Shown one piece after another: positions 19,801-27,789 of a stretch of DNA of 64,000 nucleotides. The notes under the pieces were generated by a model. That model saw only the letters and a list, made by a program, of their open reading frames with translations. It had not been told where the DNA came from and made no database searches. The position numbers were made by a program, and so were the translations under genes. Positions within the stretch are counted from its first letter, which is position 1; every line of letters begins with the position of its first letter. Source of the stretch: Bradyrhizobium yuanmingense (lineage in GTDB: Bacteria > Pseudomonadota > Alphaproteobacteria > Rhizobiales > Xanthobacteraceae); assembly GCF_029167105.1 (NCBI RefSeq), contig NZ_JARFML010000023.1, forward strand, positions 62,001 through 126,000. Reading direction: 5' to 3'.

Positions 19801-20016
19801 GTTGATCTCCTGCTCGATGGGAGCTGCGACCGTGTCGGACACGGTCTGGGCGGAGGCGCCGGGATATTGCGTCGTAACGACGACGGTCGGCGGCACCACT
19901 TGCGGATATTCGGAGACCGGCAGCGTGGTGTAGGCGAGCGCACCGACGATCAGGAGCACGATCGACAGCACCATTGCCAAAATGGGCTGGTTGATGGAGA
20001 GGCGGCCAAGATTCAT
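16849..20016 (-). CDS. RND efflux transporter permease, HAE1 type
   Basis: This 1055-residue inner-membrane pump belongs to the hydrophobe/amphiphile efflux-1 RND family (AcrB-like). Helix 1 lies at about residues 10-30, and the first periplasmic loop contains the porter domain (SEYPQVVPPTVVVTTQYPGA). The proton-relay Asp pair appears in GIVVDDAIVVVENVERHLEHGL in helix 4. The second porter loop and the final helices (GLAAKNAILIVEFARD) complete the fold. Length is normal. It follows the adaptor gene with a four-base ATGA overlap (20013-20016). No outer-membrane factor gene follows, so a TolC-like protein must come from elsewhere. Confidence 0.95.
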   Translation of the reverse strand: MNLGRLSINQPILAMVLSIVLLIVGALAYTTLPVSEYPQVVPPTVVVTTQYPGASAQTVSDTVAAPIEQEINGVEDMLYLYSQATSNGQLTITVTFKLGTDLDKAQVLVQNRVAIAQPRLPEEVQRNGVTTRKNSPDILMVVFMLSPDDTFDQLYISNYALLQVRDQLLRIDGVGDIQIFGARDYSMRLWLDPDRIANLGLTSAEVLAAIRAQNVQIAGGQIAEPPIADRAFQPNLTFTGRLKDQKQFEDILIKAGPDGRTVRLRDVARIELGALAYSTNSFLLRKSAVAMLVTQRPGSNALATAKNISDTMTQLKESFPKGLDYNIGYNPTEFIAQSVHELIKTIYEAMLLVVIVVLVFLQGWRPAIIPIIAIPVSLVGTFAVMAALGFSINNLTLFGLVLAVGIVVDDAIVVVENVERHLEHGLSRRDAALKTMEEVGSALVSIALVLCAVFVPTAFLGGISGQFFQQFAVTIAVATAISCFCSLTLSPALASQILTPHEEKRPPAAWNVIARAWGAFTGVFNRLFDRMAHGYAGLANFAIRHSVVMLLIYVVLIGGAGWLIVTTPQGFIPAQDRGYVIISVQLPGAASLARTTEVVREIERISLDTPGIVRVAAFAGFSGATRTQAGNAAALFPVFDEPEARLKKGLSANAITAELRKRLSAIQGAFIIVIPPPAVPGIGTGGGFAIRIQDRQGRGPEMLAAATDELVAAARKSPSLLAPSVFSPFTANTPQLFVDIDRTKAQKLGVPISNINETIQTYFGSTYVNDFNLFGRTYHVTAQADFPFRKEPSDLARLRTRNGSGDMVMLGSVVEFKDVSGPDRVARYNLYAASELQGEPAPGTSSTTALNAIKQLANDTLPSGFTFEWTDLSYQQVTGGNAGLYVFPICVLFVYLVLAAQYGSWTLPFAVILIVPMCLLAATIGVRIMGQDVNILTQIGFVVLVGLAAKNAILIVEFARDIENEGKPRLEAVIDACRLRLRPILMTSFAFILGVLPLVISTGSGSEMRQAVGVAVFFGMIGVTLFGLLFTPIFYVVVRNLAEGRRDKKPEAMVS

Positions 20017-21212
20017 GACTTGCCACCGGCCGGCGCTTGCGCGGTCTGGGGAGCGACCTTGGCGCCGACGCGGGCGCGCTGGATGCCGTTGACGATGACG
20101 CGATCGTCCGGCTTCAGCCCTTCACGGATCACACGCAGGCCGTCGTCGAGCGGACCGAGCACGACGGGACGTGCCTCGACCGTGTCATCCGCCTTGACCA
20201 CGAACACGATCTTGCGGGACTGGTCGGTCGCAACAGCAACGTCTGGAATCAGCAGCGCCTCGTAAGGCGCGCTGCCGATCAGGCGGACGCGGCCGAACTG
20301 GCCGGGCAGGATCGAGAGATCCGTGTTCTTCACCACGGCGCGGCTGCGCAGCGTGCCGGTTGAGACGTCCAGCCGATTGTCGAGGAAATTGACAGTGCCC
20401 TCGCGCGAGGGCTTGGTCTCGCCGGCCAGCGTCACTTGCACCGGGTTTGCGGTATCGCGCGAGCTCGGGCGCCGGCCTTCGAACCACAGCTTGCTGTATT
20501 TGATGAAGGTCGCTTCATCCATGTCGAAATAGATGTAGATGGGATCGAGCGCGACGATCGAAGTCAGCAGCGTCGAGGTGCCGGTGTCGCTGCCCTGCAC
20601 GAGATTGCCGGGGCTGACGAGATGGCGGCTGACGCGGCCGGTCAGCGGCGCTATCACGTGCGTGAACTCGATGTTGAGCTTGGCAGCCTTTAGTGCGCCT
20701 TCGGCCTGCATCTCGGCGGCATGCGCGGCCTGCAGCGCTTGGCGGCGCTGATCGACGACCTGCTCGGAGACGGCGCTGGTCTGCACCAGATTGAGACCAC
20801 GATCGAGCTCGCGCTTGGCAAGCTCCACTCGCGCCCGTGCGTCGGACAGCTGGCCCTCCGCCTGAGTGGCCACCGCCTCGAACGGGCGCGGATCGATCAC
20901 GTAAAGCAGATCACCCTGACGCACGATGGCGCCGTCCTGAAACTCGACCGAGTTGACGAAGCCGCCGACCCGCGGCCGCACCTGGACCTCCTCCACCGCC
21001 TCGAAGCGGCCGGTGAACTCGTCCCAATCGGTGACGGTGCGCTTGACCGGCTGGGCGACCGTCACCGACGGCGCCGGCGGAGCCGCAGCCTGCGATGCCG
21101 GCTTGTCGCAGCCGGACAGGGCGAACGCGGCGGCGAGAAGCCCGGCGACTGCGCTGACCTGAACGAAATCGTGCTTTTTGATCAACTGCCTGCTTCCGTC
21201 CGGTCCGCTCAT
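20013..21212 (-). CDS. RND efflux periplasmic adaptor (membrane fusion protein), lipoprotein
   Basis: This is a 399-residue membrane-fusion protein that links the RND pump to an outer-membrane channel. The lipobox LSGC places the lipidated Cys at residue 35. The biotinyl/lipoyl half-motifs (VRPRVGGFVNSVEFQDGAIVRQGDLLYVID and VIAPLTGRVSRHLVSPGNLV) flank an alpha-helical hairpin rich in Ala, Glu and Arg; beta-barrel and membrane-proximal domains follow. GAGGA about seven bases before the ATG supports the start. The gene is first in the two-gene operon. No TetR or two-component regulator lies next to it, so regulation is not visible here. Confidence 0.94.
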   Translation of the reverse strand: MSGPDGSRQLIKKHDFVQVSAVAGLLAAAFALSGCDKPASQAAAPPAPSVTVAQPVKRTVTDWDEFTGRFEAVEEVQVRPRVGGFVNSVEFQDGAIVRQGDLLYVIDPRPFEAVATQAEGQLSDARARVELAKRELDRGLNLVQTSAVSEQVVDQRRQALQAAHAAEMQAEGALKAAKLNIEFTHVIAPLTGRVSRHLVSPGNLVQGSDTGTSTLLTSIVALDPIYIYFDMDEATFIKYSKLWFEGRRPSSRDTANPVQVTLAGETKPSREGTVNFLDNRLDVSTGTLRSRAVVKNTDLSILPGQFGRVRLIGSAPYEALLIPDVAVATDQSRKIVFVVKADDTVEARPVVLGPLDDGLRVIREGLKPDDRVIVNGIQRARVGAKVAPQTAQAPAGGKS

Positions 21213-21462
21213 CCCCAGGTCCTCGCATCAAAGCCGCAGAAAATGCAGGGTACGCCTCTACCTGCGGGCGCTGCAAGATGGGTTGCAAAGATGAACTCTT
21301 CAAGACCAATGCGCGGGCAATGCTTCGGATGACGCCCTGACCGGATGACGGGTTGACAGGGAGAGAGACGGTGCCAAGCAACGCAGTTCAGACAAGCCGA
21401 ACCTGCCGTGAACGACGAGCTCTCGCAATTGTGAGCTTTTCCCGGCGGCTGTCCTTCCAGAT

Positions 21463-21479
21463 GCCCGCTTCAGGCGGGC
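21463..21479. terminator. short hairpin downstream of the small membrane protein gene
   Basis: GCCCGC (21463-21468) and GCGGGC (21474-21479) form a 6-bp stem with loop TTCAG, 20 bases past the stop of the minus-strand gene ending at 21499. No T-run follows, so the terminator role is tentative. The rest of 21213-21498 shows no gene. Confidence 0.4.
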
Positions 21480-21498
21480 CGTCATGTCAGAGGGAGAG

Positions 21499-21906
21499 CT
21501 ACTTCCGCAGCCTGGCCTTGGCGCCGGCGACGATCTGCATGGCAACGCCGGCAATCCAGCCGACCAAGACGAGCCAGGTCCAGGCCATGTGCGGATCGAG
21601 CCGGAGCACGATCACGGCGACCGAGGCGAAGGCGGTGAGCGTAGCGAAGAGCGTGCCGGCGGCGCTCATGAGCTCGGCGGCGTCGATCTGGCTGTGCGCG
21701 TCGTCGAAAGGCATCTGCGGCGTGTCGATGCCCAGATAGAAGCCGATGCCGCCGAGCAGCATCATCAGCAGCAGGAAGCCCTGCGTAGTGAGGGTGGGAA
21801 TCGCCGAGCCGACATAGGCGCCGACGAACAATCCGCACGCGGCTCCTGCCATGGCAAGGCCGACGCGCTCGAACACATGGGCAGTCTTACGAAAATGAAA
21901 ACGCAT
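21499..21906 (-). CDS. conserved-looking membrane protein of unknown function
   Basis: This 135-residue protein has four hydrophobic segments (about residues 14-35, 42-60, 82-101 and 107-126) and a basic N-terminus (MRFHFRKTAHVFER), which suggests a cytoplasmic N-terminus. A hydrophilic acidic loop, DTPQMPFDDAHSQIDAAE, separates helices 2 and 3. I do not recognise a named family. It stands alone between the RND operon and the Old Yellow Enzyme gene, so context gives no function. Confidence 0.7.
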   Translation of the reverse strand: MRFHFRKTAHVFERVGLAMAGAACGLFVGAYVGSAIPTLTTQGFLLLMMLLGGIGFYLGIDTPQMPFDDAHSQIDAAELMSAAGTLFATLTAFASVAVIVLRLDPHMAWTWLVLVGWIAGVAMQIVAGAKARLRK

Positions 21907-22003
21907 GGCCAGCCTCCGCGAGGCGTTGAATGTGGAGAGGTTAGGCCAGTTTTGGGGGGCGTGGAAGGTGAGGAGATTTACGGATGCGTGAGGGGTCTAA
22001 CTC

Positions 22004-22029
22004 CCTCTCCCCGTTCTTACGGGGAGAGG
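22004..22029. terminator. perfect hairpin downstream of the Old Yellow Enzyme gene
   Basis: CCTCTCCCCGT (22004-22014) pairs perfectly with ACGGGGAGAGG (22019-22029) around a TCTT loop. It begins ten bases after the stop of the minus-strand gene ending at 22039. The same CCTCTCCC core recurs at 46.9, 52.3 and 59.1 kb, so it is probably a dispersed repeat used as a terminator. Confidence 0.6.
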
Positions 22030-22038
22030 TAAAGAGAG

Positions 22039-23151
22039 TCACCTCGCCCCGAACGTGGTCTTGCCGAACAGCGCCTTTTGCGTGGACGGCTGCGAGCGCC
22101 AATATTGCGGCGGCGCCTCGACCTCCCCGCCGAGCTCGGCGGCGGCGTGCCAGCCCCAGCGCGGATCGTAGAGTAGGCCGCGGGCGAGCGCGACCATGTC
22201 GGCCTTGCCCGACGCGACGATCTCCTCCGCGTGCTTCGACTCGGTGATCAGGCCGACGGCGATGGTGGGCAGGCCGGTCTCGCGCTTGATCGCCTCTGCA
22301 AACTGCACCTGATAGCCGGGGCCAAGCGGAATCTTCTGCAGCGGCGAGACGCCGCCGGAGGATGCATCGATCCAGTCGACGCCGCGCGCCTTCAGCGCGT
22401 TCGCGAATTCGATGGTCTGTGCCAGATCCCAGCCGCCTTCGACCCAATCGGTCGACGACACCCGCATGCCGACCGGCTTGTCGGCGGGGAACGCGGCGCG
22501 CACCGCGTCGAACACCTCCAGTGGAAAGCGCATGCGGTTCGCGAGGCTGCCGCCATATTCGTCGGTGCGCTTGTTGGAGATCGGCGACAGGAATTGATGC
22601 AAGAGATAACCATGCGCGCCATGGACCTCGATGGCGTCGATGCCGAGCCGCGCGGCACGCATTGTGCTGTCGACGAAGGCCTCGCGGATGCGCTTCAAGC
22701 CCGCGGCATCGAGCGCGAGCGGCGCGGCCTCGCCCTCCTTGTGCGGCACCGCTGACGGCCCGACCGTCTGCCAGCCGCCCTGCTCGACCGGGATCAGCTG
22801 GCCGCCGTCCCAGGGCCGCGCGCTCGAGGCCTTGCGACCGGCATGGGCGAGCTGCATCGCAATCGCGGTGGAGGAATATCTGCGCACCGAATGCAGAATC
22901 GGCTTCAGCGCGGCCTCGCAGGCGTCGCTGTAGAGCCCGAGGCAGCCCGGCGTGATACGGCCGATCGCCTCGACATGCGTCGCCTCGATGCAGAACATCG
23001 CCGCGCCCGACAGGCTGAGATTGTTGATGTGGGTGAAGTGCCAGTCGGTGGCGACGCCGTCGTCGGCCGAATATTGGCACATCGGCGACACCACGAGGCG
23101 GTTCTTCAACGTCAGGCCGCGCAGCTTGATCGGGGAAAACAGGACGGACAT
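22039..23151 (-). CDS. NADH:flavin oxidoreductase (Old Yellow Enzyme, YqjM-like)
   Basis: This 370-residue FMN-dependent ene-reductase reduces activated C=C bonds using NAD(P)H. The TIM barrel shows NRLVVSPMCQYSADDG at residues 17-32 (YqjM-class FMN contact with Cys), AMQLAHAGRKAS, EVHGAHGYLLHQFLSPISNKR with the substrate-binding His pair, and the phosphate-binding segment VALARGLLYDPRW. All look intact. The physiological substrate is unknown. It is monocistronic, with a terminator-like hairpin just downstream. Confidence 0.92.
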   Translation of the reverse strand: MSVLFSPIKLRGLTLKNRLVVSPMCQYSADDGVATDWHFTHINNLSLSGAAMFCIEATHVEAIGRITPGCLGLYSDACEAALKPILHSVRRYSSTAIAMQLAHAGRKASSARPWDGGQLIPVEQGGWQTVGPSAVPHKEGEAAPLALDAAGLKRIREAFVDSTMRAARLGIDAIEVHGAHGYLLHQFLSPISNKRTDEYGGSLANRMRFPLEVFDAVRAAFPADKPVGMRVSSTDWVEGGWDLAQTIEFANALKARGVDWIDASSGGVSPLQKIPLGPGYQVQFAEAIKRETGLPTIAVGLITESKHAEEIVASGKADMVALARGLLYDPRWGWHAAAELGGEVEAPPQYWRSQPSTQKALFGKTTFGAR

Positions 23152-23292
23152 GCGGGAAGTTCCGGGGGATGGAGGGAGATGGGATCAGTGTAGTGGGCGC
23201 GCGGCGGATTGCTAGCGGGGCGCGGGAATGGCGGGTCGCCTGTTCGTGCATTCCGGCAATGGCTCGATGGTCAGCTGCGCCACAGACTCCGC

Positions 23293-23332
23293 CGTCATCC
23301 CGGGCTCGCGCCTCCCGCGAGCCTCGGGACGA
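23293..23332. repeat. palindromic intergenic repeat
   Basis: GTCATCCCGGGCTCGCG pairs with CGCGAGCCTCGGGACGAC across a short loop, with one bulge. It lies just after the 3-prime end of the phytase-like esterase gene and shares its core with the repeats at 9.15, 15.3 and 26.4 kb. Confidence 0.65.
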
Positions 23333-23361
23333 CAGCGGAGTTTGCCGCAGGACAGTGCCGG

Positions 23362-24456
23362 CTACTCCGCCAGCGTGAATTGCAGCAGCAGGGTTCGCTG
23401 CAGCATCGAGAAATTGTCGTCGGAGATCAGGGTCAGCACGGTTTCGCCGTCGGCGGTGACGTGGGCGTCGATGGCTTCCATGTTGTCGATCTCGTGGCCG
23501 AGATCGGCGGCGAACAGCGTCAGGCCGTCGACGACGGCGCCCGGCGCGATTCCCTTCAGCGGGATCGCGCGGATGCGGATGTTGACGCCGGTGAACCAGG
23601 AGAATTTGCGTTCGAGGATGAGGAGATCGCCCGAGGGCAGCAGCACCGCGTCGCTGATGTCGAAATTCTCCGAGCGCCGCACGCTGAACTGGCCGGGCGT
23701 CGGGCCGCCGATCAGGAAAGCGAGGAGGTTGCCGTCGGCATCGAGCCCGCGCTCGGAAAAGGCGATCAGCGTGCCCGCGAGCGGCTGGGCGCCCTTGCCC
23801 TGCCCTTTGGGCACGGCGACCATCGCCTCCAGCCCCTTGTTGTAGGGCAGCTTGCGCAAGGCCGGTGGGACGGCGATCACTTCGCCGCGGGCGCCCGTGG
23901 CACCCTTGGCGAAATCATAGCGCAAGATCTGATTGACGCGTTCGAGCCCGACATAGACGAGGTTGCCGTCGCGCGCGAGCGACTCGGTATCGTACCAGAG
24001 CCGCTTCTCGGTGATCGGCCGCCCGTCGGCGCCCAGCACCGGCGCGGCCTCGACATCGGTGAGCCCGACCATCTCGCGGCCGGAATAGCGGATCGTGCCG
24101 GTGAACCAACCGCCCTGATCGGAGATGGCGAGAAAGCGCTCGCCCTTGGTGTCGAGGAAGCGGAGGCCCGACAGGCCGCCGAAGCCGCGATAGGGCGAGG
24201 TCAGCACCAGGCCACTGCGAAAATCCAGCGAGCCGAAGCGCGTGCGCGAGCGGTCGCGCGGCTCGAAATTGGTAATGCTGCGCGCGTTGACCTCGACGCT
24301 GACCGGCGCGGTGACGGCATGCTCGAGCTGAAGGGCGCGCGGCGGCGGCTCGGTCTTGGGCTGCAGCTGCGCCTGCGCCAGACGCGGCAGCGCGAGAGTG
24401 GAAAATCCCGCCGCCGCGAGGCTGACGAAGCTGCGGCGGGATGGATGCGTGCTCAC
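23362..24456 (-). CDS. esterase-like activity of phytase family protein, exported
   Basis: This 364-residue protein has a Tat-type signal (SRRSFVSLAAAGFSTLALPRLAQA) and a beta-propeller-like body of the family annotated as esterase-like activity of phytase. Marker stretches are GFGGLSGLRFLDTKGERFLAISDQGGW and LEAMVAVPKG. The biochemical substrate is unproven for the family. The GTG start at 24456 overlaps the cobT stop (GTGA), so it appears to be the last gene of a cobS-cobT-phytase unit. The link to cobalamin is positional only. Confidence 0.8.
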   Translation of the reverse strand: MSTHPSRRSFVSLAAAGFSTLALPRLAQAQLQPKTEPPPRALQLEHAVTAPVSVEVNARSITNFEPRDRSRTRFGSLDFRSGLVLTSPYRGFGGLSGLRFLDTKGERFLAISDQGGWFTGTIRYSGREMVGLTDVEAAPVLGADGRPITEKRLWYDTESLARDGNLVYVGLERVNQILRYDFAKGATGARGEVIAVPPALRKLPYNKGLEAMVAVPKGQGKGAQPLAGTLIAFSERGLDADGNLLAFLIGGPTPGQFSVRRSENFDISDAVLLPSGDLLILERKFSWFTGVNIRIRAIPLKGIAPGAVVDGLTLFAADLGHEIDNMEAIDAHVTADGETVLTLISDDNFSMLQRTLLLQFTLAE

Positions 24457-26354
24457 GAATGCAGTTTGCGTCGCGGGCGACCGGCCGCTTGCGTTGGCGC
24501 CGTGTTGGTCTCGCTGAAGAGCTCGGCAAGCTTTTCGGTGATCGCGCCGCCGAGCTCCTCGGCGTCCACGATGGTCACGGCGCGGCGATAATAGCGCGTC
24601 ACGTCATGGCCGATGCCGATCGCGATCAGCTCGACCGGCGAGCGGGTCTCGATCTCCTCGATGATGTGGCGCAGATGCCGCTCGAGGTAATTGCCGGGAT
24701 TAACCGACAGCGTGGAATCGTCGACCGGCGCGCCGTCCGAGATCATCATCAGGATCTTGCGCTGCTCGGGCCGGCCGAGCAGGCGCTTGTGCGCCCAGTC
24801 CAGCGCCTCGCCGTCGATGTTTTCCTTCAAGAGGCCCTCGCGCATCATCAGGCCTAGGTTTTTCCGCGCACGACGCCACGGGGCGTCCGCGGACTTGTAG
24901 ATGATGTGGCGGAGATCGTTGAGGCGGCCCGGATTGGCCGGCTTGCCGGCGGCAAGCCACGCCTCGCGCGATTGCCCGCCCTTCCAGGCCCGCGTGGTGA
25001 AGCCGAGAATCTCGACCTTGACGCCGCAACGCTCCAGCGTGCGCGCGAGGATGTCGGCGCAGGTCGCGGCGACCGTGATCGGGCGGCCGCGCATGGAGCC
25101 GGAATTGTCGAGCAGCAGCGTCACCACGGTGTCGCGGAACGTCGCCTCCTTCTCGTGCATGAAGGACAGCGGGTGATAGGGATCGGTGACGACGCGCGAC
25201 AGGCGCGCAGGGTCGAGGATGCCCTCTTCGAGGTCGAACTCCCAGGCGCGATTCTGCTGCGCCATCAAGCGGCGCTGCAGCCGGTTGGCGAGACGGGCGA
25301 CGATGCCCTGCAGATGTGCGAGCTGCTTGTCGAGATAGGCGCGCAGCCGCTCCAGCTCGTCATGGTCGCAGAGATCTTCGGCGGCGATGACCTCGTCGAA
25401 CTTGGGCGCGAAGGCGTGATATTCAGGCCCACGCGGCTCGTTCCTGCCGTGCTGGTTCGGGCGCGTCGCCTCGCCCGGCGTCTCGTCGTCACCGAGCTCG
25501 CCATCGTCGAAGGTGTCGGAGGTCGAGGCCTGCGCGCTTTCCATCGCGCTCTCGCTCATCTCCTCGCTGGTTGCCTGCGCCTGGTCGGCGCTCATCTCCT
25601 GCGCGGCATCGGAATCGGGCGAGCCTTCCGCACCGGACTGATCGTTGTCGCCGTCCTGGTTCTCCTCGTTCTCGTCGTTGTCCTCGCTGTCGGCGTTGCG
25701 CTCGTCGCCGAGCTCGAGCGCCGACAGCAGGTCATGCACGGCATCGCCGAACTTGGTCTGATCCTCGAGCACGCCGTCGAGCCGGTCGAGCCGCTTGCCG
25801 ATCTTGTCTTCGAGGATCGGCCGCCAGAGGTCGACCATCTTCTTGGCCGCGGTCGGCGGCGCCATGCCCGTGAGGCGCTCGCGCACCAGCATCGCCAGCG
25901 CGTCCGCGAGCGGCGCGTCGGCGCGGTCGGTGATCTCGTCAAACTTGCCGCGGTGGAAATGGTCGTCGAGCATCGCCGCGAGGTTCTTGGCAACGCCGGC
26001 CATGCGGCGCGCGCCGATCGCCTCGACCCGGGCCTGCTCCACCGCCTCGAACACGCCGCGCGCCTGCGGATTGCCGGGCATCAGCTTGCGGTGAACCTTG
26101 GGATCGTGACAGGCGATCTTGAGCGCGATGGAATCGGCATGGCCGCGCACGATCGCGGCGTCACGCTTGGTCATCTTGCGCGCGGGTTCGGGCAGCCGCG
26201 CTTTGCCGGGCGCAAGGCCCGGGCGCTCGGCGGCAAAGGAGACGTCGAGCTCGGGCGCCTTCGCGATCGCCTTCAGGCAGGAGGCGACCGAGCGCTTGAA
26301 CGGCTCGGTCGGCGCTTCCTTGTTGCTGCGGAATTTGGAGTTGGAGGTGGTCAT
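24453..26354 (-). CDS. cobT: cobaltochelatase subunit CobT
   Basis: CobT, with CobS and CobN, inserts cobalt into hydrogenobyrinic acid diamide in the aerobic cobalamin pathway. The 633-residue protein has an N-terminal helical domain, then a very acidic low-complexity linker (about residues 215-300, rich in Asp, Glu, Asn and Gln), and a C-terminal von Willebrand A domain. The metal-ion-dependent adhesion site DNSGSM lies near residue 413, followed by the SDGAP loop. This is the normal architecture and length. It is separated from cobS by 142 bases containing a palindromic repeat. Confidence 0.95.
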   Translation of the reverse strand: MTTSNSKFRSNKEAPTEPFKRSVASCLKAIAKAPELDVSFAAERPGLAPGKARLPEPARKMTKRDAAIVRGHADSIALKIACHDPKVHRKLMPGNPQARGVFEAVEQARVEAIGARRMAGVAKNLAAMLDDHFHRGKFDEITDRADAPLADALAMLVRERLTGMAPPTAAKKMVDLWRPILEDKIGKRLDRLDGVLEDQTKFGDAVHDLLSALELGDERNADSEDNDENEENQDGDNDQSGAEGSPDSDAAQEMSADQAQATSEEMSESAMESAQASTSDTFDDGELGDDETPGEATRPNQHGRNEPRGPEYHAFAPKFDEVIAAEDLCDHDELERLRAYLDKQLAHLQGIVARLANRLQRRLMAQQNRAWEFDLEEGILDPARLSRVVTDPYHPLSFMHEKEATFRDTVVTLLLDNSGSMRGRPITVAATCADILARTLERCGVKVEILGFTTRAWKGGQSREAWLAAGKPANPGRLNDLRHIIYKSADAPWRRARKNLGLMMREGLLKENIDGEALDWAHKRLLGRPEQRKILMMISDGAPVDDSTLSVNPGNYLERHLRHIIEEIETRSPVELIAIGIGHDVTRYYRRAVTIVDAEELGGAITEKLAELFSETNTAPTQAAGRPRRKLHS

Positions 26355-26370
26355 CTGACCCTATCTGTCA

Positions 26371-26479
26371 TCCCGGCGAAGGCCGGGACCCATAACCACC
26401 GGCCGCTCTTGTGTCAGGAAACTATCAGCGTCGCTTCAATCGAGACATCACGCGGGATGGGTCCCGGCCTTCGCCGGGA
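26371..26479. repeat. palindromic repeat inside the cobS-cobT spacer
   Basis: A 22-base block at 26371-26392 recurs as its exact reverse complement at 26458-26479. Each copy is itself a near-palindrome around GGCGAAGGCC, so several folds are possible. It lies between cobS and cobT, which are usually co-transcribed, so it may act as an attenuator or mRNA stabiliser rather than as a full terminator. Confidence 0.75.
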
Positions 26480-26496
26480 CCACACACCGTGAGAGA

Positions 26497-27495
26497 TCAG
26501 CTCAGCGCGACGTTGACTGCCGATTCCGGCAGCTCCGCGTTGAAGCAGCGCTGGTAGAACTCGGCGACCAGGGGACGTTCGAGCTCGTCGCATTTGTTGA
26601 GGAAGGTGACGCGGAAGGCGAAGCCGATATCGCCGAAGATGTCGGAGTTTTCCGCCCAGGTGATCACCGTGCGCGGGCTCATCACCGTCGACAGATCGCC
26701 ATTGGCGAAGGCGTTGCGGGTGAGGTCGGCGAGGCGCACCATCTTGTTGACGATGTCGCGGCCCTCCTGCGTGCGATAGTGCTTGGCCTTGGCCAGCACG
26801 ATCTCGACTTCCTCGTCGTGGCTGAGATAGTTCAGCGTGGTGACGATCGACCAGCGGTCCATCTGGCCCTGGTTGATCTGCTGGGTGCCGTGATAGAGGC
26901 CCGAGGTGTCGCCGAGGCCGACGGTGTTGGCGGTGGCGAACAGCCGGAACGCCGGATGCGGCTTGATCACCTTGTTCTGGTCCAAGAGCGTCAGGCGGCC
27001 CGAGACCTCCAGCACGCGCTGGATCACGAACATCACGTCCGGGCGGCCGGCGTCGTATTCGTCGAACACCAGCGCGACGTTGTTCTGCAGCGCCCAGGGC
27101 AGGATGCCGTCGCGGAATTCGGTGACCTGCTTGCCGTCGCGGACCACGATCGAGTCCTTGCCGACGAGGTCGATACGGCTGATGTGGCTGTCGAGGTTGA
27201 CGCGCACGCAGGGCCAGTTCAGGCGTGCCGCGACCTGCTCGATATGGGTGGATTTGCCGGTGCCGTGATAGCCGGTCACCATCACGCGGCGGTTCCTGGC
27301 AAAGCCCGCGAGAATGGCCAGCGTGGTGGCGCGGTCGAAGCGGTAATCGGAATCCACTTCGGGCACATGAGGATCGACTTCGGAATAGGCCGGGACTTCG
27401 AGATCGCTGTCGATCCCGAACACCTGGCGCACCGACACCTTCATGTCGGGCAGGCCGGAAACTTCCTCAACTTTGGACAGGGCGGCGGTCGTCAT
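26497..27495 (-). CDS. cobS: cobaltochelatase subunit CobS
   Basis: CobS is the AAA+ ATPase subunit that, with CobT, drives cobalt chelation by CobN. The 332-residue protein has Walker A GYHGTGKS (residues 75-82), Walker B LVFDEYDAG, sensor-type RLFATANTVG and the arginine-finger region MSPRTVITW. The ATG at 27495 follows GGAGG by four bases; a longer frame from 27540 is unsupported. It leads the cobS-cobT unit. No cobalamin-riboswitch-like structure was recognised in the 294 bases upstream. Confidence 0.95.
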   Translation of the reverse strand: MTTAALSKVEEVSGLPDMKVSVRQVFGIDSDLEVPAYSEVDPHVPEVDSDYRFDRATTLAILAGFARNRRVMVTGYHGTGKSTHIEQVAARLNWPCVRVNLDSHISRIDLVGKDSIVVRDGKQVTEFRDGILPWALQNNVALVFDEYDAGRPDVMFVIQRVLEVSGRLTLLDQNKVIKPHPAFRLFATANTVGLGDTSGLYHGTQQINQGQMDRWSIVTTLNYLSHDEEVEIVLAKAKHYRTQEGRDIVNKMVRLADLTRNAFANGDLSTVMSPRTVITWAENSDIFGDIGFAFRVTFLNKCDELERPLVAEFYQRCFNAELPESAVNVALS

Positions 27496-27789
27496 CAATC
27501 CTCCGAGGTCCCGGGCGGTCCCGAAACCGGTTATTCGCACGTTGGCTGCGGCTGGGTGCTGAAAATCAACCTATCAGAGACAACGAGCCGGCAGAAGCCC
27601 GCCCACCAATCAAAGTTCCGTTGTCTTTTCATTTAGATAGGCAAGGAACGCAGTTTTTGGAGGGCTGCCTTGCGAATCACGCCGAAATTCGGGCGGGTCG
27701 CGCCCAATCCATGCGAATGGTACTTTGGCCGTATGCAGTTACTTATGTAGGGTCCGAAGCCCTCATGCTCCAGCCCTTCAAGAGACGAC

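Noticed and set aside
24906..26492. 528-residue plus-strand open frame over cobT
   Set aside because: It is the reverse of cobT, whose domains are all intact on the minus strand.
27496..27789. Cobalamin riboswitch upstream of cobS
   Set aside because: No B12-box-like sequence or suitable multi-helix fold was recognised.
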